A DNA stretch of 64,000 bases, from assembly GCA_002350525.1 (NCBI GenBank), contig DEFA01000034.1:25112-89111 (forward strand), written 5' to 3'. Each line of letters begins with the position of its first letter. The first letter of the stretch is position 1. The translations under genes and the position numbers were made by a program. Source of the stretch: Lachnospiraceae bacterium UBA2864 (GTDB taxonomy: Bacteria > Bacillota > Clostridia > Lachnospirales > Lachnospiraceae). The notes under the pieces are model-generated. The model was not told where the DNA came from. It saw nothing but the letters and a program-made list of their open reading frames with translations, and searched no databases. Shown here one piece after another: positions 18,001-27,252 of this stretch.

Positions 18001-18699
18001 TTACTTCTCTTCAAGATATTCCTGAATGAGACTCTTTTCTTCTTCAAAATAATTCTCCGCAACCGCATGCAGTCTGTCTGTCGGATAAAAACGATCATCA
18101 ACATTTACAAAAAGCTTTTCTCCCAGAAGGAAATTAAATGTAAGCTTTGTCATTCCGTATCTCGAACCGCGGGATGCTTTGTTCCTCTCCCTGTCTTCAT
18201 TAAGGAAAGGAGGAAGTGATTCCCACAGAGCCGCTATACTCTTAAAACTGTTTTCGCTGTTATCCTCGGCAACAGCCGTATCTCCAAGAACCGTCTTCAG
18301 CTCCGTTGTTACCGCATTTATTATCTCATCGGTTCTGACATATTCTCTGATCTGATAAGTATCCGTTGACTTATAGAAATACAGCAGAACCTGATAGGTT
18401 ATAAAGAAAACCAGATACAGTTCCACGTTAAGTCTTAGACCGAGAAGACGTTTCAGATCATCGTTGGTATATCCGAAAACCTTGTTGCCGCTTCCTGCCG
18501 TAACAAAAAGGGATTCGTTATATTCATAAAGTTTTAGTCCCTGCCTCGCAAGCATCTTGGTTGTTATATCATAAACCTCGGAATCGGCATAAAATGTATT
18601 GTATAACTCCGATGTAGCTTTATCATGCAGCGATATATTCTGTCCTGTTATAAGTGCACTGTATATATCAAGTGCCTTGTTAAGGCTTCTGTCTTCCAT
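18001..18699 (-). CDS. jetB: JetB/MksE-like condensin accessory subunit (DUF6063-like)
   Basis: This 232-residue soluble protein (MEDRSLNKALDIYSALITG; YNTFYADSEVYDITTKMLARQGLKLYEYN; GYTNDDLKRLLGL) looks like the KITE-type winged-helix subunit that stands between the kleisin and SMC genes in Mks/Wadjet operons, probably the DUF6063 family. Size (usual ~200-250 residues) and position (4 bp after the JetA-like gene, 12 bp before JetC) support this more strongly than any single motif. It would dimerise on the kleisin and help DNA loading. Confidence 0.65.
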   Translation of the reverse strand: MEDRSLNKALDIYSALITGQNISLHDKATSELYNTFYADSEVYDITTKMLARQGLKLYEYNESLFVTAGSGNKVFGYTNDDLKRLLGLRLNVELYLVFFITYQVLLYFYKSTDTYQIREYVRTDEIINAVTTELKTVLGDTAVAEDNSENSFKSIAALWESLPPFLNEDRERNKASRGSRYGMTKLTFNFLLGEKLFVNVDDRFYPTDRLHAVAENYFEEEKSLIQEYLEEK

Positions 18700-18702
18700 T
18701 GG

Positions 18703-20208
18703 TTACATCCTCTCAAAGGTTATATCCGTAACGGATGAATCATCGACTTCGATTTCCTCATCACCGAATATCAATCTGAATCTTAATCCCGCAAATCTTT
18801 CCTTATCTTTGTCCGTCATATATTTCATGGCAAGCTGTTCGAGGAAGGTCTCCTGTCCGTTCATCATATCACTTACGCAGTAGCTTTCCTTTTCGGAAAG
18901 ATGGACAAGATAAGCATAATAATCCCTGCTTTTATACAGGTCCTTGGTGAATTTCATCTCAAGGATAGCATTATATTCCTGAAGTGTGAGCTTATCCCAT
19001 TTCTCAAGTCGCTCGAGCAGTTCTCTGAAAAGTATCGCAAAGTTACGTCCTGTCTGTTCACTCAGCACTTCATCATCATATTTAAAGTTCAGATCCGCAG
19101 CTTCCCTTTCCACCTTCTCGACCGTATCATCCTGACTGAGTTTTTTTAGTATGATAGAATCTATCATATCTATCTGAAAACTCTTTTCACATTTCGGTCT
19201 GGCCAGAGGCATTATAAGCGCCGCAAGTCTGTCCGGTTTATCTATACGTTCCAGCCTCGTAAGAGCACCTTCAAAGTCAAATGTATTCCGGAGCACCTGC
19301 ATCTTCTTACGTCTTACCATCTCGTCAGCAAAACGGGATAATTCCGCGGACGCCTTTATAAGTCTGCTATGATTATCTATAGTCTGCTTCAGAAGATTTT
19401 CAAGCTTTGCTATATCTCTTACCGCTCTGGAGTCAGGACTGTGGTTTACTCTTGCCGCAGCCTTGTCCACAAGTTCACGGCTTTTTGCAAAGGATTTTCT
19501 CTCTTCCTCAAACCATCTTGAAGTGCTTTCCATGAATTCGTCTACGGCTTCTGTTCCGGCATGGACATCCGACAGAAGGAGTGCCACTGCCTCGTCCCTT
19601 CTCTTATGAAGCGATACAACTTCAAGATTAATCCTGCTGATAACGTCAATTCCGCCTTTATAGTTTTCCGCTTTTATGAGTTTTTCAAGCAACAGCTGAT
19701 CTGTACTGATCCTGCTTTCATCTTTCATCTCCTTTGTGGAAAGATAAAACTCAATTCCCTCTTCCGTAATGGAATAGGTTACTCCGCTCTCGTAAACATT
19801 TGCTTCTATAAGGCGAACTCTGGCGAGCTTAGTCTTCCTATCGGCCGGATCAAAGAAACTTATCTCAAAAGCTCTTCCGCCGTTGGTAAGCTTATCAAAT
19901 ATATTCTCGGTAAGAGCTTTCTTCTCATCTTTCGGAAGCTCTAGTTCATAATCTCTTTTCAGAAGTTCTCCTATAAAACTCCTGATCTCATGTCCGGTCA
20001 CTTCGCGTTCTCTGAAGTTATTCTCATTGATAAGAAATCGTAGTACGGCGAGCGTAATATAACCCATATCAAGGCTCACTGCTTCCCCTGAAACGGACAC
20101 ACTAAGACCCGACTGCATGATACTGAAAAACGGATAAAACTTTCTCAGATTCAGCATTCGCTCCGTATGATTTTTAATTATGTCATCAATTAAAATATAC
20201 TTTTCCAT
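18703..20208 (-). CDS. jetA: JetA/MukF-like kleisin (Wadjet JetA / DUF5716-like)
   Basis: The 501-residue protein begins with a winged-helix-like region (residues ~1-170: MGYITLAVLRFLINENNFREREVTGHEIRSF), then a helical, charged middle (200-330) and a C-terminal domain ending DDSSVTDITFERM. This layout and its place as the first gene before a small subunit and a giant SMC match the kleisin of Wadjet type III-like or MksF systems. The kleisin would bridge the SMC heads. The 85 bp upstream are AT-rich without a clear -35 box. Identity rests on context and layout. Confidence 0.65.
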   Translation of the reverse strand: MEKYILIDDIIKNHTERMLNLRKFYPFFSIMQSGLSVSVSGEAVSLDMGYITLAVLRFLINENNFREREVTGHEIRSFIGELLKRDYELELPKDEKKALTENIFDKLTNGGRAFEISFFDPADRKTKLARVRLIEANVYESGVTYSITEEGIEFYLSTKEMKDESRISTDQLLLEKLIKAENYKGGIDVISRINLEVVSLHKRRDEAVALLLSDVHAGTEAVDEFMESTSRWFEEERKSFAKSRELVDKAAARVNHSPDSRAVRDIAKLENLLKQTIDNHSRLIKASAELSRFADEMVRRKKMQVLRNTFDFEGALTRLERIDKPDRLAALIMPLARPKCEKSFQIDMIDSIILKKLSQDDTVEKVEREAADLNFKYDDEVLSEQTGRNFAILFRELLERLEKWDKLTLQEYNAILEMKFTKDLYKSRDYYAYLVHLSEKESYCVSDMMNGQETFLEQLAMKYMTDKDKERFAGLRFRLIFGDEEIEVDDSSVTDITFERM

Positions 20209-20293
20209 AATCCGTTATATTTTACTATATTTTTGACTTAAAAACCACTATAAAACGAAATATAGGTGTTTCTTACGAAATCCCAAGTAACGC

Positions 20294-20327
20294 GAAAAAG
20301 AACCGCCACATTTTCATGTGACGGTTC
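20294..20327 (-). terminator. Rho-independent terminator of the exported-protein gene
   Basis: An 11-bp stem (GAACCGCCACA / TGTGACGGTTC, one G-U pair) with a 6-nt loop is followed on the minus strand by CTTTTTCGCG. It lies 27 bp after the stop at 20354 and insulates the Jet operon downstream. Confidence 0.85.
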
Positions 20328-20353
20328 CCTTTCTACTTTTAACCTACCATATT

Positions 20354-21151
20354 TTAACCTACCGCATTTAACGCTGCTTCGGTAAACTCATTTTTTTGTA
20401 TAAATACTCCTGTTTCCTTATTGTAGGTGATCGTAACATTATTAAGTCCATCAGAACTATCATATTTAACTATCGATCCTTCACTCTCTTCCGAATCATC
20501 CACGCTTCTGAACCACATGTCATCACTCTGTGTCATAATTTCATCAAACTCTTCCGGTGTAAGCTTTAGGACACTTATAAAAAATGTATTGTTTCCGTTA
20601 TCATCATCCACAACATCAAATCCATTACAGAATATCTTGTCACCGATTACATTTCCGTTCTCATCTTTAATTTCAACTCCGGTTCCCGAACGCATATTAG
20701 CAGCTGCGTATTCCGCATCCGAGAGATAATATCCCATTCCGAGATACTCTTCTGCTACAGCTCTAAGGTCAGCATCATATTTATTAATATCAAACTGTTT
20801 GCTTTCCTCAAGAATCTTATCCCAGTCTGCGTTATCAATATATTCCTGAAAGTCGTCAAGCTCTTCTTCAGTATATATATATGTTATACTGTTCGACTTT
20901 TCAGAATTCAAATCTTCTTCCGAATTTTCCTCACTTTTAACGCTTTCTTCGGTTACTTCTTCCGTCGGCGCCTCTGTTACAATAGAACCTACAGTCTCTT
21001 CATCAGAGACATAAACTTTCGCTGACTCAACCTTTAAATCTTTAACACATAATCTGTCGGTATCAACATCATTAAATACCGGTATAGCAAGCATAAGTGC
21101 AAGTGCTGATGTAATTCCGACTCCAACTCCGACTTTTAAAATATCTTTCAT
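20354..21151 (-). CDS. Membrane-anchored exported protein of unknown function
   Basis: From the ATG at 21151 (GGAGGAAAAAGT upstream) the protein has 265 residues. It starts MKDILKVGVGVGITSALALMLAIPVF, a signal anchor, followed by an acidic Ser/Glu/Thr-rich linker and a globular domain with ENGNVIGDKIFCNGF and FFISVLKLTPEEFDEIM. I do not recognise the domain. An upstream in-frame ATG (21199) is possible, but the longest frame starts before the predicted transcription start. Its promoter carries the same 17-bp element as the response-regulator promoter, so it is a probable target of that two-component system. Confidence 0.7.
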   Translation of the reverse strand: MKDILKVGVGVGITSALALMLAIPVFNDVDTDRLCVKDLKVESAKVYVSDEETVGSIVTEAPTEEVTEESVKSEENSEEDLNSEKSNSITYIYTEEELDDFQEYIDNADWDKILEESKQFDINKYDADLRAVAEEYLGMGYYLSDAEYAAANMRSGTGVEIKDENGNVIGDKIFCNGFDVVDDDNGNNTFFISVLKLTPEEFDEIMTQSDDMWFRSVDDSEESEGSIVKYDSSDGLNNVTITYNKETGVFIQKNEFTEAALNAVG

Positions 21152-21226
21152 ACTTTTTCCTCCATAGACTTCTGAATTAAAACTTATGTTATCTGACATC
21201 TGAAACGTTCCTCTGTCTATAGGCAC

Positions 21227-21256
21227 ATATTAATATATAAATGTATCCAAATTGTA
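21227..21256 (-). promoter_or_regulatory. Promoter with response-regulator-type operator (copy 1)
   Basis: On the minus strand TACAATTTGGATACATT (21240-21256) is followed after 7 bp by a -10 box TAATAT (21227-21232). The element has two half-sites, TACAAT and TACATT, 11 bp apart, like OmpR-family direct repeats, and it occupies the -35 position. An identical element with the same 7-bp spacing lies before the response regulator gene. Confidence 0.65.
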
Positions 21257-21326
21257 TTCAACTCGAATTTATTCTGTAAATATTTGTAAAATTTTTATTG
21301 TTAATATTTTTAAATCTGAAGATCTG

Positions 21327-22706
21327 CTATGCGGACGGTATCGTCAGCCTTATTTCCGTACCCTGTCCCTCTTCGCTCTTTATATCCATACTTCCACCGT
21401 GAAGCTTCATTATCCTGTCCGCCAGCGACAGCCCGAGTCCTGCTCCGTGTTCCTTTCGGCTTCTGGACTTATCAACCATATAGAAAGCTTCTTTTACACG
21501 ACTGAGTTCTTCCGGCGGAATACCTATCCCGTCATCTTTTACGTATATAACGTAAGATCCATCTTCTCTTTTATCTCCGTAAATGCTTATCTTCTCCGCG
21601 CCTGCTTTCAGAGAGTTGTCTATCAGATTCATGATCACGGTCTTAAACAGATCATAATCAACATTTATATAATGCTCAGCAAGAGAATACAGCACTCTTG
21701 CTCCCTTTGCCTGTGCTCTGGGCGCAACAGTCGCTTTTATGTCTTCAAGCATCTCAGATGTATCAATCTGCTCTTTTGTAATCCCTGATTCGCTGAGAGA
21801 TACAATATCCATAAGCTTTTCAGAAAGTGCCTGAAGTCTCATACCTTCATTCATGATGACCTCTGCCGCTTCACGCTTTTCTTCATCATTTAACTTTTTC
21901 TGATATATCAGATCGGCATAACCTATTATGCTCTGCATAGGTGACTTTGTTTCATGGGCAAATGCAGCGATAAACTCTTCCTTCTGCTTTACCGAAAGCT
22001 CCATATCATCCATCTTCTCGCGTATGGTTTTTGACATATTATTAAAGATACGGGTAAGATCACCAAGTTCATCATTAGAGATAACATCTATCTCCTTACC
22101 GTATTCTCCTTCAGATATGGCCTTTCCTGCCTCAGACAGGTGCCTTATAGGCTTTGTAAGATTCATGGAAAAAAACAGTGCAAAGAGTGTTCCTCCTATC
22201 AGAACAAATACGTAAATCAGATAGTAACCATGTCTTTGACGGTTGTTATCATTTATAATATCTGTTATCTCACTCGCTGAAGTACAGGTATAAGATATAT
22301 TTCTTTTTATGAACCTGCTGTAGCAGACAACATAAACACGATCAAAGGATTTTACTATGTCATACTTAATGCTGTTATCTTCCGGAATCCCGCGGTTAAC
22401 ACCACGCGGAAGATCCGATACCACTTCGACGCCATCCATTTCAACCGCAATCTGCATATTACTGTTGCCTTTTGTCATCTTCGTGATATCACTTACAAGT
22501 TCCGGACTCGCAAGCTTGCTTCTTGTAGCTACTATAAGATTATTTTGAAATGAGGTTAGAAACATATTGAAATGTTCCACACAGCTTTCAACTTCATAAT
22601 CTATAGATTTCTTAAGCGACCTGCTGACCATAAGATATCCGGATATAAGAAGCGCCGATACAAGAATGGCCATGATTCCGATATAGAGTTTGATGAATAT
22701 TTTCAT
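21327..22706 (-). CDS. Membrane sensor histidine kinase
   Basis: The 459-residue kinase has TM1 (residues ~8-28), an extracellular sensor domain of about 130 residues, TM2 (~167-188), a HAMP domain with LTKPIRHLSEAGKAI, an H-box region EFIAAFAHETKSPMQSIIGY, N-box MNLIDNSLKAGA, G1 KDDGIGIPPEE and G2 GAGLGLSLADRIM. It should phosphorylate the regulator encoded just upstream, with which it overlaps by 4 bp (ATGA). The signal is unknown. About 100 bp follow the stop before the next promoter. Confidence 0.93.
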   Translation of the reverse strand: MKIFIKLYIGIMAILVSALLISGYLMVSRSLKKSIDYEVESCVEHFNMFLTSFQNNLIVATRSKLASPELVSDITKMTKGNSNMQIAVEMDGVEVVSDLPRGVNRGIPEDNSIKYDIVKSFDRVYVVCYSRFIKRNISYTCTSASEITDIINDNNRQRHGYYLIYVFVLIGGTLFALFFSMNLTKPIRHLSEAGKAISEGEYGKEIDVISNDELGDLTRIFNNMSKTIREKMDDMELSVKQKEEFIAAFAHETKSPMQSIIGYADLIYQKKLNDEEKREAAEVIMNEGMRLQALSEKLMDIVSLSESGITKEQIDTSEMLEDIKATVAPRAQAKGARVLYSLAEHYINVDYDLFKTVIMNLIDNSLKAGAEKISIYGDKREDGSYVIYVKDDGIGIPPEELSRVKEAFYMVDKSRSRKEHGAGLGLSLADRIMKLHGGSMDIKSEEGQGTEIRLTIPSA

Positions 22707-23371
22707 TCCTCATCCTCCATAACTTCCATCCTGTATCCTATACGAAATATAGTTTTTATAACATCTTCATATCCCAGTTTCTGACGAAGCTTTTTCACGT
22801 GATTATCAAGTGTTCTCGTATCGCCCATATATTCATCCTGCCACACTGATTCATAAAGCTGTTCACGACTGAGGGCAACATTTTTATTCAAAATAAACAT
22901 ACGGAGAAGCTCGTATTCTTTAGGTGCAAGAAAGATTTCCTCACCGTTCTTCAGCACCTGTCTTGATGAACTCTTTACCGTTACGCCTTTATAGGAGAAC
23001 TCATCTTCTTCGGGCATGGTTCTTCTGATAACAGCTTCAACACGCGCTATTAACTCACCTATCTGAAAAGGTTTACTGAGATAATCATCCGCTCCCATTT
23101 TTAAGCCCCTTATCCTATCACTTACCTGATTCATAGCAGACATAATGATAACCGGAGTTCTTGTCGGCCTTATATACTCCAGAAGTTCATATCCGCTTAC
23201 TTTCGGCAGCATCAGATCAAGAAGAACTATATCCCAGCTATGCTTATCGAAAAGGTTTTCGCCTTCCTCACCGTCATAAGCATATTCACAGTTATAGCCC
23301 TGACTTGTAAGAGTTTTTCCGATAAGTTTGGATATCGACATGTCATCTTCTATAATTAAAACATTCATCAT
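22703..23371 (-). CDS. OmpR/PhoB-family response regulator
   Basis: The 222-residue protein has a receiver domain with the acidic pair E8/D9/D10, phospho-acceptor D52 in DIVLLDLMLPKVSG, and Lys in DDYLSKPFQIGE. A C-terminal winged-helix domain carries LAPKEYELLRMF, YMGDTRTLDNHVKKLRQKLG and IFRIGYRME. It is a transcriptional regulator paired with the downstream kinase. Its own promoter contains a 17-bp direct-repeat element also found before the exported-protein gene, suggesting autoregulation and a local target. Confidence 0.94.
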   Translation of the reverse strand: MMNVLIIEDDMSISKLIGKTLTSQGYNCEYAYDGEEGENLFDKHSWDIVLLDLMLPKVSGYELLEYIRPTRTPVIIMSAMNQVSDRIRGLKMGADDYLSKPFQIGELIARVEAVIRRTMPEEDEFSYKGVTVKSSSRQVLKNGEEIFLAPKEYELLRMFILNKNVALSREQLYESVWQDEYMGDTRTLDNHVKKLRQKLGYEDVIKTIFRIGYRMEVMEDEE

Positions 23372-23409
23372 ATCTCCTCATATACGACATAAAATCACTT
23401 TACTATGGA

Positions 23410-23439
23410 ACTATACACCAACAATGTATCCAAATTGTA
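23410..23439 (-). promoter_or_regulatory. Promoter with response-regulator-type operator (copy 2)
   Basis: On the minus strand TACAATTTGGATACATT (23423-23439), then 7 bp, then TATAGT (23410-23415). The -35 region lacks a consensus hexamer, as expected of an activated promoter. The 17 bp are identical to those at 21240-21256. Confidence 0.65.
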
Positions 23440-23466
23440 AACATTTGCCTAAAAAAAGTCTATGCT

Positions 23467-23501
23467 GAAAAAAGCCCGTATGTCATTTCAAACATACGGG
23501 C
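23467..23501 (-). terminator. Rho-independent terminator of the adhesin gene
   Basis: A perfect 10-bp stem (GCCCGTATGT / ACATACGGGC) with an 8-nt loop is followed on the minus strand by TTTTTTCAGC, 7 bp after the adhesin stop. Confidence 0.92.
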
Positions 23502-23508
23502 CATAAAA

Positions 23509-26500
23509 CTATTTATTCTTCTTTCTTCTAAGGAACATCCATAATCCGATATATGCCATGGATATCAGTGCAAGAATTCCCATAACAGTCAGCATGATTC
23601 TGCCGGAATCACCTGTCTTAACATTAGTATCTGTTGTTTTCTTTGTATTATCTGTATCTGCTGTTTTCTTTGTACTATCTGTAACTGTTGTAGACTTCTT
23701 GTCATTATCTGTTTTCTCGGTATCTGTGATCACTGTTGTATCGGTTACGGTCTCTGCCTTAGGTGTCTCAGGTTCCTTTGTAACATCCTGATTTGTAGGA
23801 TTCTCCGGTGTCTTCGCTGACTCAGGTGTTTCAGGCACCTCTGACTTTTCTGTATTTCCGGGAGCTACCGGTTCCTTAGGTTCTTCCGGTATTTCCGGAG
23901 TTTCTGGAGTCTCAGGTGTCTCAGGTGTCTCAGGTTGTGTCGGCTCTGTAGGCGTTGCCGGATCTGTCGGTGTTGCAACAGGTTTTTCAGGTGTTTCAGG
24001 TTCCTCCGGGGTTTCAGGTTCCTTAGGAATTTCTTCCTTTGTATAAGCATTAGTTATACTGAATTCCGTCTCCCCGCCATCTGTTACTTCATCAACAACC
24101 TTCAGATCTGTTGTACTCTTCTCTGTATCGAAAGTATACTTATATCCGCCCTCTTCCTTGGAAAGCTCACTTTCTTCTATCTTCTCTGTTACAGTATATT
24201 CTCCTACAGGAAGATTTTCTATCTTATAAGTTCCGTCTGATTCAAACTCTGAATATTTGACTGTCTCTTTGTAATCGGCCGAATCAGTTACTTCAAATGT
24301 AATCTTTGACTTATCTATATCTGAAGGTGCATTTTCAAATACCTTCTTTATGATAAGTGTTCCCTCTTGTAATTCGTAACTGTTGGTAATTGTTACCGTA
24401 TTGCCATTTTCGGCAATCGTTACTGTTCCGACTTTGTCTGTATTGTTACCTGTGTATTTATAACCCGAAACAGAATCCGCTGCCGGTGTTTTCTCTTCAA
24501 CTGTAAATGTTTCTCCTACAGGAAGATTTTCAAACTTGCAGGAAGCAGCTGCTGTTACTGTCTTGTAAGAAGCTGTATCCTTGTCAGCTGTAAATCCACC
24601 CTTATCATCAAGATAATTCCCCTTAGAATCCTTGATCGTCACTTCAAATTCAGCTGTGCTGTTAATGTCCTTACCATCCTGATCTGATACACTCTTTTTA
24701 ACTTCAAGATCTGCAGTTTTTCTTACATTTGAGATGTAATCATCTTTAATGGACTTACTTTCATCGGTAATATTAAGTGCATAGTTATTTCCGTTATATG
24801 TCACAGTACTTGGGAGTGATCCTGCAGTATCTTCGAAGGCATAGAAAACCGGGGTACTATCTTTTACATAATTCTCCGGAGCTTCTGTCTCCTCAAGCAT
24901 ATAGATCACACCTCTCTCAAGGCCTCCAAATACTGCTGTTCCCGGAGTTCCCTTACCATCATTTCCTCCCGTTGTTTCTACAATCGGTTCACCATCAGCT
25001 GTAAGGAATGTCGATCCACTCATCTTTGTAAGTGAAAACTTCGCACCGTTTAATAAATCACTTACATTTCCGTCACTATACTTTATAACATTGAGTGTTG
25101 CCTTATCAACAGATGAAGCACCTGCGGAACTTAAGAAAACTTCAGAACTAAATGAATAACTGATATTTTCATTTAAGCTTCCCGGCTTTACCGCATAAAG
25201 AGAAACATCGTTAAAGCTGTTTCCTTTTTGAGTTTCTTCGTTTTTAGTTAACTGTGAGCCTGCTTTAAGATTTACTCTTGCTTCATACTTTATCTTATAT
25301 GCAACTCCATCCTTCAGATCAAACGTCATACGACCTGTCTGAGGATCATATGAAAAAACTCCGGCTTCCGGCTTCTTACCATTTATGGTAACCGAATCAA
25401 CTATCAGACTGTATGAATCACTCATACTGTCTTCCAGAACAAGATCATCTACATCAGGATCAAGATCTAATGCGGCAGAATTTACATCAACCGTAAACTC
25501 TATATTAGGAGCCGTCATACGAGTATATTCATGAGTTTTATCAAGTGGACTTGGCTTTATAAAAATGTCAGAAGCTTCAACCTGCATGACCGGAACATCC
25601 CCATCATAATATACTTTGGCTGTATTTCTATATGTTTCAACAGCAGGTTCCTGTCTATCAATCTTTGTATAATATATAATTACGGCTTTAGCTTCTTCCG
25701 ATGTTTTAAGGTGATTCAATAATGATTCATTAAAATCATATCTTATATCAGTAGTACCATCTGCCTGCGGAAGAATTGATATATCTACAGCATCATTGAT
25801 AATCGCATAAGAATTAATGTCTCTGACTTCAACAGAATCCTTCACAAGAGAGACATTCTTTGGAAGCGTATCTATCAAGTACCCATCTTTGTAATCCGGT
25901 CTCTTAATGCTGTTAAGCGTAATCTCCCAATTGAGCATACCCTCATCAACTTTATGATTACTTGGATTAGCCCATTTATCTATACCACCGCCTATTGTAT
26001 AAACACTTCCCCAGGAACGTGATCCTTTCGGGTCATCCTTACTGCTTACAGTAGCTTTATTTGATACCTTTCCTGTATACTTTCTTCCCGGATAATACTC
26101 TTTAGGGTCATTCGTTTCCAAAAACTTATTAGCCGTGTCAAAACTATACATAGCCGGATCTATTTTCACAAGATATGATACCCATATCTGGTCAAGATTT
26201 CCCATATGTGGTATTACCGCATGAATTTTAGTTCCTTTAAGACTATAAGTAAGTCCAAAATCCGAACTATCTAACTCCATCTCCAATTCATCATCACTAT
26301 AAAAAACCGGATCGGAATAAAGAGTCATTCCCGGCCACATTTCATCATCAAAAACTATATCATTATTATTTCCTTTTGATGTAAATCGTATCTTGGTACG
26401 ATATATATAGTTCTTATCTTCCTCCGGTGTACCATCAGGAACACGGGACGGATCAACATTCCATATCAGTTTACGAACATAAATCTCACTTTCTATATCT

Positions 26501-27066
26501 GACGGTTTTAAACGAAATGTCATCTTCGCAGCATCCGGAAAAATAATTGTTTCGTCAGTCGGATCCTGTGTACCATTCTTGTTCTTATTTATAGATCCCT
26601 GAAATGTAATATAACTATTCTTCTTATCTCTTTTACAGAAACTTTCATCCGTATAATTGACCTTAATAACGTTTTCTTTAATTGAATACGTACCGACAAC
26701 TTTATTATTTGTATCAGTGATCGGCTTATCAGTTATATTTTCTACTTCAACCATCTCCGGAAGTGTATAAGTAAAAACATCACTCGTATCTATAACGTCT
26801 TCATCCTTAAAATCCCATGCAAGTTCGAAGTATAATGTATCACCATATGTAACAACCGGAGGATTTTCATCTTCCCATGGATATACATCCTGATCTCCAT
26901 TGGAGTGATTGATTGCATATACCATTTCCATATGGTCAACCTTTTTTGCAAGCTCTGATTCCCCTGCCGCGTACACAACTGTTTCGACTCCATTCAAGTT
27001 AGATAACGTCATAACAATTGCCAGCATCGTTACCAGAAAATGTCTCAATTTTTTCTTCAGTTTCAT
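23509..27066 (-). CDS. Large sortase-anchored adhesin/pilin-like surface protein
   Basis: The 1185-residue protein has a signal peptide (MKLKKKLRHFLVTMLAIVM... ending AAGESE near residue 36) and an adhesin-type beta-rich region to about residue 650. Next comes a SpaA-like domain (TLNVIKYSDGNVSDLLNGAKFSL ... YMLEETEAPENY, residues ~660-760) whose Lys and Glu suggest isopeptide bonds. Two further Spy0128/SpaA-like repeats (NLPVGETFTVEEK, NLPVGEYTVTEK) follow, then a Pro-Glu-Thr-rich stalk, and a C-terminal NVKTGDSGRI - hydrophobic segment - RRKKNK sorting signal. No sortase gene is in the window. A probable surface adhesin; ligand unknown. Confidence 0.85.
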   Translation of the reverse strand: MKLKKKLRHFLVTMLAIVMTLSNLNGVETVVYAAGESELAKKVDHMEMVYAINHSNGDQDVYPWEDENPPVVTYGDTLYFELAWDFKDEDVIDTSDVFTYTLPEMVEVENITDKPITDTNNKVVGTYSIKENVIKVNYTDESFCKRDKKNSYITFQGSINKNKNGTQDPTDETIIFPDAAKMTFRLKPSDIESEIYVRKLIWNVDPSRVPDGTPEEDKNYIYRTKIRFTSKGNNNDIVFDDEMWPGMTLYSDPVFYSDDELEMELDSSDFGLTYSLKGTKIHAVIPHMGNLDQIWVSYLVKIDPAMYSFDTANKFLETNDPKEYYPGRKYTGKVSNKATVSSKDDPKGSRSWGSVYTIGGGIDKWANPSNHKVDEGMLNWEITLNSIKRPDYKDGYLIDTLPKNVSLVKDSVEVRDINSYAIINDAVDISILPQADGTTDIRYDFNESLLNHLKTSEEAKAVIIYYTKIDRQEPAVETYRNTAKVYYDGDVPVMQVEASDIFIKPSPLDKTHEYTRMTAPNIEFTVDVNSAALDLDPDVDDLVLEDSMSDSYSLIVDSVTINGKKPEAGVFSYDPQTGRMTFDLKDGVAYKIKYEARVNLKAGSQLTKNEETQKGNSFNDVSLYAVKPGSLNENISYSFSSEVFLSSAGASSVDKATLNVIKYSDGNVSDLLNGAKFSLTKMSGSTFLTADGEPIVETTGGNDGKGTPGTAVFGGLERGVIYMLEETEAPENYVKDSTPVFYAFEDTAGSLPSTVTYNGNNYALNITDESKSIKDDYISNVRKTADLEVKKSVSDQDGKDINSTAEFEVTIKDSKGNYLDDKGGFTADKDTASYKTVTAAASCKFENLPVGETFTVEEKTPAADSVSGYKYTGNNTDKVGTVTIAENGNTVTITNSYELQEGTLIIKKVFENAPSDIDKSKITFEVTDSADYKETVKYSEFESDGTYKIENLPVGEYTVTEKIEESELSKEEGGYKYTFDTEKSTTDLKVVDEVTDGGETEFSITNAYTKEEIPKEPETPEEPETPEKPVATPTDPATPTEPTQPETPETPETPETPEIPEEPKEPVAPGNTEKSEVPETPESAKTPENPTNQDVTKEPETPKAETVTDTTVITDTEKTDNDKKSTTVTDSTKKTADTDNTKKTTDTNVKTGDSGRIMLTVMGILALISMAYIGLWMFLRRKKNK

Positions 27067-27146
27067 AAACTACCGTCCTCTCAATAGATTTTAGATTAAT
27101 TAGTGTGTATTTCCTTTTTGTTAACGCATATTATTAGACATTCCAC

Positions 27147-27152
27147 ATTATA
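27147..27152 (-). promoter_or_regulatory. Candidate -10 box for the adhesin gene
   Basis: TATAAT on the minus strand about 80 bp before the adhesin ATG, in very AT-rich sequence. No good -35 hexamer is seen, so the promoter is weak or activated. The ribosome binding site GAGAGGACGG precedes the ATG at 27066. The rest of 27067-27252 holds no gene that I can see. Confidence 0.45.
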
Positions 27153-27252
27153 ATATACAAATTACATAAATAATATCCATAAATTGTCACAAATTTACCA
27201 AATATTGCGCTTCAAAATATGTTTAAAACTAAATATACGTTTTGCACAAAAT

